DNA of 64,000 nt. Source: Bradysia coprophila (Eukaryota; Arthropoda; Insecta; Diptera; Sciaridae). The stretch lies in the NCBI RefSeq assembly GCF_014529535.1, contig NW_023503423.1, forward strand, positions 6,062,473 to 6,126,472. Direction: 5' to 3'. Under the pieces are notes generated by a model. That model worked only from the letters and a program-made list of their open reading frames with translations, had not been told where the DNA came from and searched no databases. The position numbers were made by a program, and so were the translations under genes. This document shows, in pieces, positions 1 to 15,000 of the stretch (position 1 is the stretch's first letter; each line of letters starts with the position of its first letter).

Positions 1-3000
1 AGCATTTTCCAGCAACGTGGTCAGTCTACTTATCTCAATTTGTCTACTTGCACTCTCTTCGCGTGCTTGCAACAGCTGAGCATCGATTTGCTTACGTTCG
101 GCATTGTTTGCATCAAGCGTTGAATCCAGCAAACTAATGCGTTCTTTCAATCGAGTCTGTTCGATTGAGGCATTTTCCAACTGAATACGATGCTCGTTCA
201 GCACGGAATTCAATTCCTCTTGCTTGATAAACAAACTTTCGCGTTCCTCTTGAGCATTTTTTAGTAGATCCAGCAATTTTTGCTCTCGTTCTGTCGTACC
301 ATTTTCGCCAACATTCGATTCGCGTAACAAGAGCTCCTGCAAAGTGCCGATCTGGTTTCGTGAATCTTCCAATTTTTCGGTTTGTCGGCACAGCGACTGA
401 AATAGAACATCTTTTTCCTCGGCTAAACGATCATTATCGGACTGAAGTTCAGCCAGTTGGGACTGCAAGTCGGCTAACTCTTGCAGTGTAGCCTGCAGCT
501 CTTCATTGGTTGAATAGTGCGTTTCTTCCATTTGATTTATTTTATCTTGAAGACATGCCACCGACACCTCACTACTCAATGAATGCTTGTCCCAGTCGGG
601 CGTGACACATGGCGTACCATCGTTTTCATGGTTACTTGGCAGGGCAATCGATGCCGGCGCTGAGCTGTGCAATCTCTGTGAATCGTCAATGATTTGCTGC
701 TTTTCATTGTCCGATAATGGTGAATGAACCACGTCACGCAATCGATTGCGAAGGGATTGATTTTCATCGGCCAGACGTTGCATTTCGTTCAGACCACGGT
801 CGTGACTGACCTGTGAATGAGTGGAATGAAATCGTTACAATGTCTATGCAGAACAGTGTTGTTAAATCATGACTTACTTGTAGTTTGGACATGTCACTGC
901 GCAGTGAAACCACTTCGTTTTTGTAGGACGACAGTTCGACCACAGTTGATTCAAGTGCCATTTTTTCGCGGCTTAAACGTTCAATGTGTGAGTGTAAATC
1001 TTGCATTCTAGATTGTTGGCGAGCACCCTGTTTGAACGGAACGATGGTACAATTAATCGAAACAATTTAGATGAATAACTGAGGATCTGGTAATACTGTA
1101 CTGACTAACATTTCTCTTTGGTTTTCCCGGCGTTAAAATTCAAGTTATGTGAAAACTCGGAAAGTGAATTTTAAATTGTTAGAAGCATCCTCGTCATGCG
1201 AAAAAGTCAATAGTGTCAATCTAAATTCATCGGTAAACTGAACGATAACACTAAATAAACACTGACTGGTTTAAACTTGGAAAAGCGTTACCGTATGCTT
1301 TACAGCAACGCACTTCAAGGATGAGTGGTCCTCTTAATAGAGTACTAAAACGGGACAGTGTATCAAACAAATTTTGGCACTGTAAAAAATCTGGAAACAT
1401 TTTTCATCCAAAATAGTAACCACTTTTGCTTGAAGTGCGTTGTTTGCAGTTGTATTTACAGTTGGCGGCCGTTTTGCTAACGTTCCCAAATAAGTTACGG
1501 TTCATGATTGTTACGGTTCATGACTGAACATTTTTGAGACGCGGTGACCCACTTATTTTCATAAGTAAAAATTCACCACAAATTCGATTTTTGGTAATTT
1601 ATTTGTATGGAAATTGTGTATCACTCGCGTCTTATGACCTTCCAAAGTTTATAGCCTTGCGTTACAGGCTATATGTTATATGTTATTGACATCGACGTCA
1701 GAAATGAATGATCTCTGGATAGGATTCTCTTATAATAGCTAAACGTATCGCACTAGACTAAAGAAGTCCGAGGGATTCTTTCGAAAAACAGCCTACCGAA
1801 ATCGGACGCATTTTCTAGTGGAACTTTTTATAGGTATGTACCTAGAAAGGACTGCGACCCTAGAAGCTTCGAAGCTTTTATGGCTGGTGAAAGGTGATCG
1901 AAAGCCGGAAATTTGCACTTTTCTTACCAAAATTTCTCCAGGTACACGAGCCGTACAGGGTCGTGTGGGGTGTCGTTAGAAAGGTAATCACATGTACTAT
2001 TGAGCCGAATAGAGATTGCACTTTTCTTACCAATATTTCTCCAGTTACACGAGCCGTACATGGTGGTGTGGGGGATCATTTGAAAGGTAATTTTAGGGTC
2101 TTATGGGGGCTTGAAAGCATCTACGATGAAATATGAGAAGTTGAAATGTTTAAGTGCCCATATTTCATCGCATATGCATATAAACCCCATAAGACCCTAT
2201 TTGACCCAAAAGCACATAAAATTACCTTTCAAATGATACCCCACACCACCATGTACGGCTCGTGTAACTAGAGAAATATTGGTAAGAAAAGTGCAAGTTT
2301 TCTGTTGAAAACTTCAACTGCACATATTTCAGTGTGGAATAATTTTAAAACCAATGAGTCTCTATTCGGCTCAATAGTACATGTGATTACCTTTCTAATG
2401 ACACCCCACACGACCCTGTACGGCTCGTGTACCTGGAGAAATTTTGGTAAGAAATGTGTAAATTTCCGGCTTTCGATCACCTTTCACCAGCCATAAAAGC
2501 TTCGAAGAATTTTTTTGAGAGTGGTTTTGGCTTCTAGGGTCGAAGTCCTTTCTAGGTACCTATAAAAAGTTCCACTAGAAAGCACGCCCGATTTCGGTAG
2601 GCTGTTTTTCAAAAGAACCCCTCGTCCAAGATTGGGAATCAAACATTTTACTTAAAAATTGAAGTACTTGACTGAATCATGATGTGCCGATACGCTTTAA
2701 TTACGAAATCTTTAAGATGTATGGTATCGCCATGCAACAGGGCTTATTATTCGAATTTTTTAGGAGCTCCTAAGAGTTTCCTTTTAGAATATTTGGTATT
2801 CGTAAAGAATTCGAAGATTTAATATTTTTGTGAATTCTTCAGAATTTAAATGGATAATTGAATAGTGGCTCCCCAAATGGGAAAAACAGTCGACTTCAGT
2901 CAGGCCCTAAGATTGGGTAAATAATTCCTAAACATCTTATGAAGTTCTTGTAAGTTCGTCAAAAGAAATTTCACCAAAGTTAACAAAAGTTCCTCAAATT

Positions 3001-6000
3001 TCCCAAATTGAGTCTCTTAACTTAGGGCCTGCCAGATCCGTTAATTCATCCAGTGACTTTTCGTACTCACCTCTTTCGGTCCATCAAAATTAATTTCGGC
3101 TAGCGGATCGACGGTATAATTTGAAACGTCTCTTTGATCAATCATGTTATTGTTGCCAACATGCTGTTGTTGTTGTATAAGTGGCATCGATTGCAGTCTC
3201 GGCTGATTGTAGCTGTCTTGCTGAAACGAGTGTTTAGTTGTCTCTTTCACATCTAAACTCTCCCGGGAGCTCAGCTTATCCCTCGATCCCCTATATTTTT
3301 GGTCTGTACGATCTTTGGATTCTTGATAGTGTTTCGGCGGTTTGCTTATGATGCCGGTACTGTCAATGTTGTCGGAACTGGACGCCGTTGATCCAGACTT
3401 TAACTGTTGCGTGTGATTCGAGCTAGACGAATGTTTCGAACCTGACGGTCCCTGTCCTCTGCGGAACAACGATTTTAATTTAATCATAATGATTGTCTTT
3501 TGGTTGTTCTTCTTATTTGTAAAACAAAACAGAAACTATATAAATGAATCACAAATTAATTTAAATTAATTTTAAATTCGACATAATCATAATAATGTTG
3601 TTTGTGTACAATAAATCATGTTTGTTATCCGCCTTCTCCGATTTGTTTAAATTATTTTCGTTTTGTTCATTGTTAGCTGCACTTTCATCCATTCAAAGAA
3701 TGTTTTTCGTTTTATAAATTTCCTTTAGGCCGGAATTTCAGTTTATCAATGATTGGGTATGTAAGTATGGTATACTTAGCCAATGTAATTTATTGTCAAC
3801 ACTTTTTTTTTTCATGAAAGAAATATTATCACAGACATTTCAGCTTATCGTTTGCTTCTTTAAATTGGTTTGAAAAAAGGCTTAGGTCGCCTATATTTTC
3901 ATCACAAAATTTCTACAAAGTTTAAAGTGGGCACACAATTTCACTTCTTTTTAGTTTGAGTCTTGATTCTTCTATATGGTTCTCGTTCTTTTTTTTTCTT
4001 ACTAACTGACGATATAGTACAATTTTGATATAATTTTACGCATTTGAATGGTATGCGGTCATTATCTGAAAATAATAATTTGGAATTCTTTTTTTATTTC
4101 TACTTCGTTCGAGTGATAATGGGTGACATTAAAGCCTTAGATTTATACTCTAACGAAAAATTGAAAAGATAACGAGTAAAGTAACGGTATGAAATGGAGA
4201 GAGAGTGTGACTCAGGTAACATAAGTTCATTTAAAGAACGAGGTAGGTACTTATGTTTCGCTCGCTTAAGATATAACGAGGTTTGTTGGGAATTTTCTGC
4301 TAAGCTAACGATTCAAAATACGTGAGAGGAAACTTCATTTTCTGCCCCTATGGATTTGAGAAGAAGGACTCACTAAATCTTAAGCGTGATGAAAGATATT
4401 ATAACCAACTGCAATAGTTGACTCTTGAGAACCAGGATCTATGTATCAAGAGACATTCAAAATTGGAAGAATTTGTATAAGAAACCAGTTAGGGCCAGGT
4501 TAAGAGTTTCTTATCGCAAAATGTTTATGTTGCGATGTAAGGCGCTTTAACCAGGGGCGCCGACTTCTAAGGACAAGCGAGGCTCGGGCACCACTACTCG
4601 AATGATGAGCACCACTACATCTTTCCAGTTTTACTTGAAAGAGCACCACTACTCCCAGATTCGCTTGTTGTATGGGCACCACTACTCCCAAACACAAGTC
4701 GGCGTCTCTGGCTTTAACCTAGCCCTTAGTGTAGTTATTACTCTCAATTAATGTTCAATGTGAGCAATTCAGCTAAACAACAGTGTGAAGGATACTGTGT
4801 CTTTTTCAATATTTTCCCGCAACGCTCCATTCCGCTGAAACTTCGAAAGTCTTTGTTGTAAAAAACGTTGAAAATTGAATCCGTCAAGTCTGCTTATCAG
4901 CGACCATAATATCGAGTATAATGACCTGTCCCGTAATGAAAGAAATTTTGTTTTGAAATTTTTCGAAATCTGCAGAACTTCTCTAAGAGCGTTCTTCATG
5001 GAAGTTTATCTCAGCTACCAAGATACACGTAACTCAATTTTATTAGCAAGAAACTCATAAGTTCGAGTTGTTTTTTTTAAGTTCCACCAATAAATTGCAC
5101 ACTTGTATGATGTGTATGGTGTTACACCAGTGGAACGAAGAAAAACAAGAAGTCGCATGAGAATTTCGAACACAATTGAGGTGACTGTAATCCAAGATGC
5201 TCTGCGAAAAGTTAAAAGATTTCGAGCTATTTTCGTTTGAAGTTTGGTTAGCCATGGGACAGGTCAGGAATTACTTCATATATCAGAAGGTGATGGCTTG
5301 GCCATATTCAAAATTTTCATACAAAAATGTGCGTTCAATTTGTTGCCACAACTTCATTTCAACAAGGGAAGCCCTTACTAAACTGAAAGTGCACAAAAAT
5401 ACGTTGGAAACCCTTTTTCGATTCGATGTCTTTTTAAGTTTAGGTCTCAAAGTACTAGATCTACTAGAATATGTGGAATGTGTGGCAAATCCATGATTAT
5501 TTAGAGTCTGGGAAACATTTGTTACTGTGAGCAGAAGTAGTAGAAGTAGTTTCTAACGTAGTTATGTTGACTGTAAGCTAAGTCATAACGATAAACATTG
5601 TATGCCTAAACAGAAAACTAAATTAGTTTTCTTTCTATTGAATTGTATCAACCCAACCTCATCTAGAACAGACTGAATGTGAACGAGTGACACATTTTTG
5701 TTTTATCAAATTAATTTGGTTTTTCAAATTAACACATTTCTACCTTATACGATGTGACATTACTAACTCTATGTGATGTGATGTACGACTTATCGAGATA
5801 TACTAATTTGTGTGCTCGATTAATTTCATTAATTAAACATTAAATGTACTTCTCAAAGTTTATCAATTTAAATTTATGGATGTTACATTCACAGCGGTCA
5901 CTTTAAATTGCATGTTTATAAGAAAAGAAAAAAAAATCGAATTTAATGCGCCTACATTCTCTGTCTTCAACGACGTGTGTAAAGAGGTAAAATTCAAGGC

Positions 6001-9000
6001 AGGTAGGTTTATTTGGGTTGATTAAACATTACACTTTGTATTGACATAATGTGTATCGCTATCGCTGCGCATGACATTTCAGTTAACTAAGCATTTATAT
6101 CGAAGACTTCCGATTCCGATAAGAGAGATGGAACCGTACATTTGTATGGTCAATACAATATTCAAATTTGCCGATCTTTTTTTCTCTCGTTTCATTCTCA
6201 TTTTCACTATGACCATATTAATTAACGCCCACAGCAAACACATCCGCAACTTTTTAATTTATGAAAGAAACAATTCGTACACCAAAAAAGTGGTTTATTT
6301 CCCAATTCGGTTCGGAGCAATTAAACAACTAAATTTGCCAACTTTTTTTTGAATGATTTGGAGCAGTAATTTAAATAAGGTGCGTCAAAAGATTGCGGAG
6401 CGACATTTATAAATACCGCCTGTATACGACACTCGTCTTCGAAAGATAAATTTGATTTTAATTTAGTATTCACTTATGTCGATTAGAGCATTGGTAAACT
6501 ATAGTGGTTATCCTAACTCATCCTGAATGGTTTTTTTTAGTGAATTAGAGGTTTTCAGAACGAGTGAGTCGGAGGCGATATTTCCACCCTAGCAAGGAAC
6601 GACAAAATTATACTGTCCACAATAGGGTCTTGACTGTAACATTACCTCAATTTGTTTTTTTTTTTAACAAACGGCATTCATGGTTGTGCGAATGTGTGTG
6701 TGGAAACTGTCAATGAAACATTTCTGTAACAATGTCTCGATATTCCTGACCACATTCTTGACTCAAACATGCAACATCGTAAATAAATAATTGTCAACCT
6801 TCAACAATTAGCAAACCGCTTAACATTTTCGCTTGACAATTATTATGCTCTCGTTATTTGAAAACTGAATCTTTATACGCAACAGAATCGGACAATTTTG
6901 CAGGTCTGTTCAAAAATGGTTTGCCTAGAAGGGAATAGTTATTTGTTTACCAAGGGGAGATAATAGGAAATTTCAAGAAGAGCGACGTTGGTGACCAGAG
7001 CGAAGCGAGGACTGCAATTTGCTCGAATTAGAATTAAATTAATATTTCTCTTCCTTCAAGGTGAACACATAATTGTTGATCTGCAGCAGAGCATGAATAA
7101 CCGTTTTTATCCATGAAACAAACACATCAATTTGATTCATCATTTTTCACAGCCAAAACAAAGTGACAAAGAGAAAAGAGACCCTTGTTCACCCCATGGG
7201 AAAAACAAGAGTTCAGAAAATAACAATTTTCTCACCTGAACTGTCAACTGTCATAAGAAAAAGCGTCAACAAAACGCCATCGTCTCACCGCATTTGAGAA
7301 ATATCAGAAAACTGAGAATTAAATCACCTCCATAGTCTAGGCAAAATTCGGTTTGATTTGATCATTGCTATCGACTTGAATTTACTCGAATTTAATAATC
7401 AGCAAAACCGTTAGCGGAAGCCGTATATGTTTTTATCAAAATTTAAAATCACATTAGAGTTGGGTATGCCCAACATGCCCTAACTTAACTTTTAATTTCC
7501 TTTGGTTATCATCTCCTATATCTTTTTCTGTCTTTCGATTAGAATAATACATGAGGAATTTGCGATAAGATTTAACTTTCGTTGAAGCGATTATTCGGCT
7601 ACATAAATACCGAAAAGAATCCATATTTAGCTGGCTTGTACAACTATATACAAAGATAATAATTACAAACATCCACGGAAAAAAAAGAAGTTTTATCTTA
7701 TCTCATTCCAAAGATTTGTTCTGTATTAACATATTAACAATCAACACCATACTACGTTTCGTCTTTGCTAGAATAATCAAATATTAATTTAAAACCTTAT
7801 GCAAATATGTTAATGTACAAGTGTAGGAAAACATTTAACTTCTCACTTAATTAACCGAAACACCAGTTGGTGAATAAGTGCAAACAGAAGATCGGTTTTG
7901 TTTTCTGTATGAGAGTAAACCGAGTGGATGAATTTCTACAATTGATTCATAACAAAAGCAGGTCGGTTTCTAGTGAAATCAGTCTATAATTACCACATTG
8001 TTATGCAGAGAATGCAAAAACACAATGCGCGGTGAAACTAAGTCAAAATTATGACAAACCATCAAGAAATGTTATTATTTCTGACCGCCTAATAAAATTT
8101 GAATATTTCGCCAGTGTTTATGCTAACTAATACTCTGACGCATCCGAAATGCAACCGGAGATGCATTTTGCTATAAATAAAGAAAAGAAATTCCATCGAA
8201 ACACTTATTCTTCACACAATGGCCATCCCGAATGTGAATCAGAAAAAAAACCTGTAAAATTTGAGATATTATAACAATTCTTTCTAAAAATACGACATAC
8301 AGCGGACGAGTTATGAGGTTTTCCTCATGACTTTTCACATAAAACGAAAATAAAATCAAGACAGAGAAGACGAAAAAAGTTCGCAAAGTTCATTCTTTTT
8401 TAAAGTCGTTACATTTCCAATGTTTTTATTTATTTACAGAAAAGAAGGTTGTTAAACTTAAGCTTGACAAGTTATTGCAGTTAATTTACTCGAATTTACT
8501 GCACTGAATTCGTTTTTTTAATAAATGAAATTAAGACTTTAATGTCGAAATAAAAGCTGTATTTCATGTGAAATTGTATTTCGTTTAGGCTGGATGATTC
8601 AGAAAATGAAGTGAATTCATCCGTTCAGAACAACAGAATAGAAAATATATTCGACCAAAACGAGTAGGAGTCTACATTGATTATCATGATCAAATTTTTG
8701 TTTTTAAATTTCTTCTTTGAAACCTCGGTTTGCCTGTAGAGTAGAATTTCCACAACTTTTTTCAGTACTTCACTCTGGTAAATGTCATAGCAGTGAAGTT
8801 GGTTCACATAAAAATAGAGCCCTGACATCAGTCATTTTTTGACGGAATGTACTAGAAATGTAACAGAATTCTGCAGAAATTTATTACATTTGAGCGTTAG
8901 TTTCCGAACAGCATTTCCCCATTCATTTGAACAGGGACTTCCAAAGAAATCGCAAACGTTCCTACTTTCAAAGAATTTTCTTTCGCACTTCAAAATGTTA

Positions 9001-12000
9001 CAGTCTGTTAATTTCTCCAATATTACCATTACAACAAACGTGTAATTCATTAGTAATTCTCAGAACAGATTAGTACGGAAAGTCAGATGTTACGTTTTCG
9101 AATCCAAAACGTTTTATGAATTTGATGAAAAATTCCGAATAATTATCCATGATTTTAAAAGATTTACCGATCATTTATGGCGGCAGTACTTCATTCATAG
9201 CACAATTGAGACTAATATTAAGGTTTTTTTTAAGATCAAGTAATTTGAAGTCAATTTAATTAACTAGCGAAAGTCACTACCACTGTTAAAAGCTGAGACG
9301 TGATTAGATACATCCTGACAACGCTTTGTTTTTTTTTAAAACAATTCAGAAAGCCATCAAGCCTTTGCAACATTGGAAAAGACGTCTAGGACGTTAGTCG
9401 TACTTTCTTACATGTACACATTTAGCGAATCATTAACAAAAATGAAAGTAATAGATTTGGTGCTTAGTTGCCTGATCTTTTCCAAAAATCTTATTTGGCT
9501 CAGTCAACATCATAGCTTAACCGGACCAAAGTTAGAAACATTGCAAACATGTCACTTATACTAGTGTGAGAATATGAAAATCTTGTCCTTCATTTGTTGT
9601 TGCAAAACAATTGTATTTCGTTGGGTTAACAATAAATAACTTGTCTGTGGTCAAAATTAGCCACCAAAACCATCGAATATGTTACCTGAGCGGAAAATTG
9701 GAGTCGTATTTTGAGTAAACTTTTTATTGAGATTCATGAGGTTTTTCAAGAGAGGTGATTTAAAAATTGGATAAATCATGTGATGGGTCAGGGTTGATCT
9801 GAAAATGAGGAAACCTATACCAAATCCATTGACTTGGCAGGACTGGTTTGAATGTAACATCTAAGAATTAAAGGAAAACCAATGCTCTTGGTCTTTTACT
9901 ACTTTCTATTGGAACGAAACGACACTATCATGAAGTCGAAAGGAATGTTCAAACGATACATTAATGGAATGCCAAACAGATGAAACACACGGTAGGTATA
10001 CCTATATGTATAAATAAACCATTTTAAAAATAATAAAAAAACGAAAATAAAAAATGTCTCAAACATGGAAATTACTTTTCAAGGTGGACCAATTATTTAT
10101 GGATTAAACAATAAAATATTTTATTGTTATGTTCATTTCGTCTGACACTATGTTTTTATCGACTGCCAAAGACACATTAAAATGTTCAATTTTTGCTTCA
10201 TCGAATGGTATTTCGATGAAGGTGTAAAATACAATTTAAAAGAAATCGTCGTTGTAGTTGGTCCTTGATTTAAGTGGTCAGTGAATTGCAACCTTGCTGT
10301 GATCAGTAAAAGAGCGTGTAATTCCTAGTCACATTGGAAGAATATGATGTGTACATTGTGCATGATATAAACGAGAAAAACCAAAGTGGTATGCAACTAA
10401 ATTTAATCTTTAGATTAGATCATTTCATACAAAAAAAAGATTTTTTTTAATCTTTGGAAGTTAGGATAATTACAGCCACTATAATGAAACATCGTGCCTT
10501 CAGCAAACCATTCAGCTGAAAATTATTCATTCATTTTCCCATACAACGTTTATATAACTAGCGTAAGTATTAAAAAAGATGCGTCAGACGCGCAAACAAT
10601 CGTTTAAGCATTTTTAATTTGAAGGATACAACAGCGCTAATTTGAATTATTACCGAATTTAGTCAAATCAGGCGCAATATGATGGCTATAAACGAATGAA
10701 AATGAATGAATTTATATCGAATATTAATCAAACTTTTATTGGCGCCACATTGAATAATTTTATTATTACTTTATTGAACGCAGAAACATTTTTTTATTTT
10801 AACTTGTGCGATGTATATTTTCGTAGAGATCCGCAGAGAGAATTATAATAATTATGCATAATTGAATGTAGCGTGATGTGTTTGACTATAAATGAATTGG
10901 TGTGATTTTTCATTTGCAAATTTTATACAGATACAGAACATCAGATAAATTAATTTAAGTCAATTTTATGTAAAACATAACGAAATGACTAAGTCGTTTC
11001 GCTATCAAGAACCTTAGAACGTTACGCTGCATTTCAGGGCCTATTATTCGTAAATTTATGTACTGGATTTTTTGAAATTTACGAAAATTTACCGAAACTT
11101 ACTGAAATACTCAATAAAATATTTTCGGTAAATTTATCAGTATTTTGGTAAATTCGGTAAAATGTTTTAGCAATAATAGTTACGCCCTACAATTCATAAT
11201 ATTAAAATTCTCAACAAAGTTTCGGGTAAAAAAGATGAAAGCAGCTGAATAAATGAGATCTGACATTGAACAACCGAATTGACGATCAAAAGTTTTTAGG
11301 TGTCCCGTATTAACACGGCCCCGACTCCAGGTGAAAGACATTTTACAACGATCAGTGCATACATTCTGAATAAACAAATTGAGGTGAGCGTGTAGCCTGA
11401 TATGCCACACAACTTTTTTTGGAGTTTATTTTTAGATTATATCGGATTCAAGTTGAACAAACATTGGTAATTTTTGCATATTAGACGATCGATTTATACT
11501 CAACCAACACTTTGCTTTGAGACTAGTTGGAACCGTAGGAACTGTCTGAGATTAAGAATATCGCTTTTTTGGGTTTGCATTGAACGAATGGCATGCATAT
11601 GGTGCACCGATCTTGGGACACTTCAACATCAGTCGCTGATACGGCTGATACTGGTCCACTCACTGCTTATCCTTCAAATAAACACCATCGAATTCAAAAC
11701 ACAGGACAAAATGTTTTTAAAAATCAGATTCAATGTGTTGTCTTTGTATAATGTTCTATTCTAGCAGACTTTGGTGTATAGTGGAATAACCATATATTCA
11801 ACGAGTGAGATTTGAAACTATAAAAGAAATGCAGTTTCCAAGTCTAGGAAATTTGTTTTCTCCAAAATGAAGACAACCTTTTGGGAAACGGCAAGCGTAT
11901 CGCAACAAAATCATAAAATCTATTACTTCATTTGTGTCAGTTACCTTTTAGTGTTCAAAATCTTGTACTTCAAAATTTTTCCCTTCATAGCGAATAAGGT

Positions 12001-15000
12001 CTTTTAAGAGCAAAAGTATTAGGACGTTGTCTTCGATGACATTCTTGCTATCAACTAATGCTGTCAAATACAATTTTAACCCAGACACAAAAACAATTGG
12101 TGCTTTAGTTGCATATTCGACTATGCTGTCACATTACTTCAAACGAATAGAAGAACAAGATCTTGACTTTAATCATATGCCATTTATACAAACAGATATG
12201 CTGGATGCCACTTCAAACAGCATAAAACTGTCGGCACAGATAAATTAAAAAAAACACTAAAAGGAAATTGTGCATCTTCTTCAAATAAAAAATAATTTAA
12301 TTCATGAAATACTTTCTATATAAATCGCCGTCTAAATATCTCTCGCTGGCTGCGATTGCATTTTAATGTACGTTTATAACACAAATCAAGTCAATATATT
12401 ACGTGCAACTTTTCCACAAATGTTTCATTGTTTGAAATTGAAGCGAAGAGACGAAGAGAGAAAACCGAAAAAGAAAGAAAGAAGTAAGATGCTGAAAAAC
12501 GGTATGTCTGTGTCCGATTTATTTTAAATTTCATTCATATAAATATTCGCATTTGAATGCAATAAAAATGGTTTTGAAATTACGTTTTGCATAACATCTG
12601 TTGAATGTATTTTTGCTGTTCGAAAAAGAATGTTTAGATGAAAGAGTATCCTTGAAAATTAATTGGTAATTCAAGCATGTGTCTTGTCTGAATTAAATTC
12701 AAAATTCGGAGCCATTCAAATAACTGTGCCGAATTTCTCTCTTTCTTTCTTTTTTCCTATTTTCACATAATATGGTGCTCATGCAGCAAGCAAAATAATG
12801 TAGTTCAGTCAGACACTTTAAATCTTTATTTTGTTTACATTATACACGGCGGATTGAGTTGAACTGCATGTATTATATCAATGGATTCTGGTATGCTGCT
12901 TGAATGTAACATTGACTTTGAATTTAAAACTATTTTCATGTTACGTATTTTGAACAGCTCTGTAAACATTTTGTTACATTTGGAGTGTGTTACAAGTCAC
13001 TGCGGACATATTGGTGTTATCCCAAACGAACAATTTCGAATATTTGTTTCTATCGGAACGAACAAGTACGGCATTTTCTATCGAAAAGAGAAGGGCCGCA
13101 AAGATAATAGCAAATAATGGTCAAGGGGCAGAAAAACGGAAATTGTGTCTCGGATTTCATTAAATTTTCATCTGTTTATCGACAGCTAAAACGAAACTCA
13201 TGAAGTAAAAGGATCTCCGAACCAATCCACTTACAACAAATTCATCATTTATCAAATCGCAAATATGATGGTGGAGTCAAGCTCACTCTTCTTTTCTTAG
13301 TGATTAACCAGTTGTAAATTAGTGGGAGCAACTCCTCGGAAGAATAGTTTGTTCATCTCGAAAAAAAAAATTCGAATTAGGAAGGATTTTCAACGTTTTG
13401 GATGGAAGATTTTCAAGCGGCAAAGAATTGACTGACCTAACATAGTCATCTGTTAACGATAATGACGACCAAAATGAGAAATGTTCTGCTGCTGATGATT
13501 TCATAAATAGCAAAACGTATAGAAAACCATTGAAGTAGTAGATTCGATGTCAAACTCTAAGCTACACTCAGAACAAAAGAAGTGAAAGATGTAATGGTGA
13601 TACCGATACGTTTATCGTTTATGAAGACATTTGTAAACCATGTATTGCAGTGGGCTTATTTCCGTAACTTGAGCACGCAACAAGTGTTTGACGAGCTGAA
13701 AAAACAATCTTTTCGACGTCATCATCAACGTGTAAACCCTAACATTGAACCAGCTTTACTGTTTGTCGTCAAATGAATGATGTCAACGATAAGGAAACGA
13801 CGAAAATGTTTTCATTTTTTTAAATTAATATTTTGCGGATCGAAAAAGGTGTTTTCACAATGCAAACAAATTTTAATCAAGTAATACGTACACGGTAGCG
13901 TATACACGAATAGCAAATTGCTTCGGACAATTGGCTAGTTTAGGCAGCTCTAGCTAGCGAAAAAGCGAAACTTCGGAAACTTTTTTTATCAATGAAGTAC
14001 TCTAACAATAACGACTTTTAATTGCCATTGTCGAGGCTATTACCTTGCTGTACTTGTACCATATCATTCTCTTATCAACACACAAACGATGCAATGATTC
14101 ATCGAACATAATTGATAAATTCTCGAGATAATGTTATCGCCGGGCTGAAATAATATTTTCTTTGGACGAATTGACCTAAAGCTACTAATTTGGGTGATTA
14201 TGAATGGTAAACAGCAAGCTCGATTCACGTCAAAATTTATCGGAACCATCAGTTCCCATCAGTTTATCGAAGAGTCAAATTTATCAACAAACAGTCAAAA
14301 ATACTATGATGGGAATCCAGGCAATGTTTATTGATGGCAAAAGTTGTATAAAAAAGGATCTGGTCCCATTAGGCGATATACCAAATAGTTAAATCCTCTT
14401 TTCAGATTTTTGTGGGATCGTTAAATAGAGTCAGTTTTTAGACCCGTACGAAGTACTGGGGTCTTATGCGTTTACGCATACGTCCGTAACACGTCGAATT
14501 GGACTCCCTGAGTAAGGGGAAACCTATTGTGGTTGTCTAGAGATGCCAAATCAGTGAAAAAAAAAATGTCCGTCTGTCCGTCTGTCCGTCTGCACGATAA
14601 CTTGAGTAAAACGCATCCGATTTTGAAAATTCTTTTTTTTCCTGTTTGGTAATGTCAAAAGACAGGCTAAGTTCGAAGATGAGTGATTTTGGATCGACCC
14701 TTCCCGAGCTGTGGCCCAATAAGTGCTTTACGGTTTTTCGAAGATATCTCCGGACATTCAAACGTTACACTTGTAACTGATACGTCAAATAAAAGGTATT
14801 TACAATACCGATCGACAAAAAAAAAGTTTATGGAATCCGCACCTTTTCAATTTTTTGAACAAACTGTCAAGTCAGCGGAGAGCCAAACGGAGTAAGTACG
14901 TGACACCATTTGGGAAGTTGATTAACATTCATAAAATCTAACGATAATAATCCAAAGACGGGAAGGAATGTGACAACAAACTCGTTATTCGGACTTTCCC

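Larger units (their letters stand above)
1028..3070. other. Intron of the SPECC1L-type gene, repeat-filled
   Basis: This 2,043-bp intron lies between exons 3071-3458 and 878-1027. It holds a roughly 860-bp foldback element (1766-2628) and a 131-bp inverted-repeat element (2901-3031). Only ordinary AT-rich sequence remains. Confidence 0.75.

Noticed and set aside
1894-2480. ORFs with near-identical proteins on both strands (MIESRKFA/T...)
   Set aside because: They are produced by the mirrored modules of the 1766-2628 foldback, not by a gene family.
5197-5496. 99-codon plus-strand ORF
   Set aside because: No domain, lies in a large intron, and length is within what chance and AT-rich composition allow.
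14537-14895. ORFs containing TDRRT-type repeats (also at 29036)
   Set aside because: They are translations of the repeated element and its GTCTGTCC run; both copies give similar peptides because the DNA is repeated.
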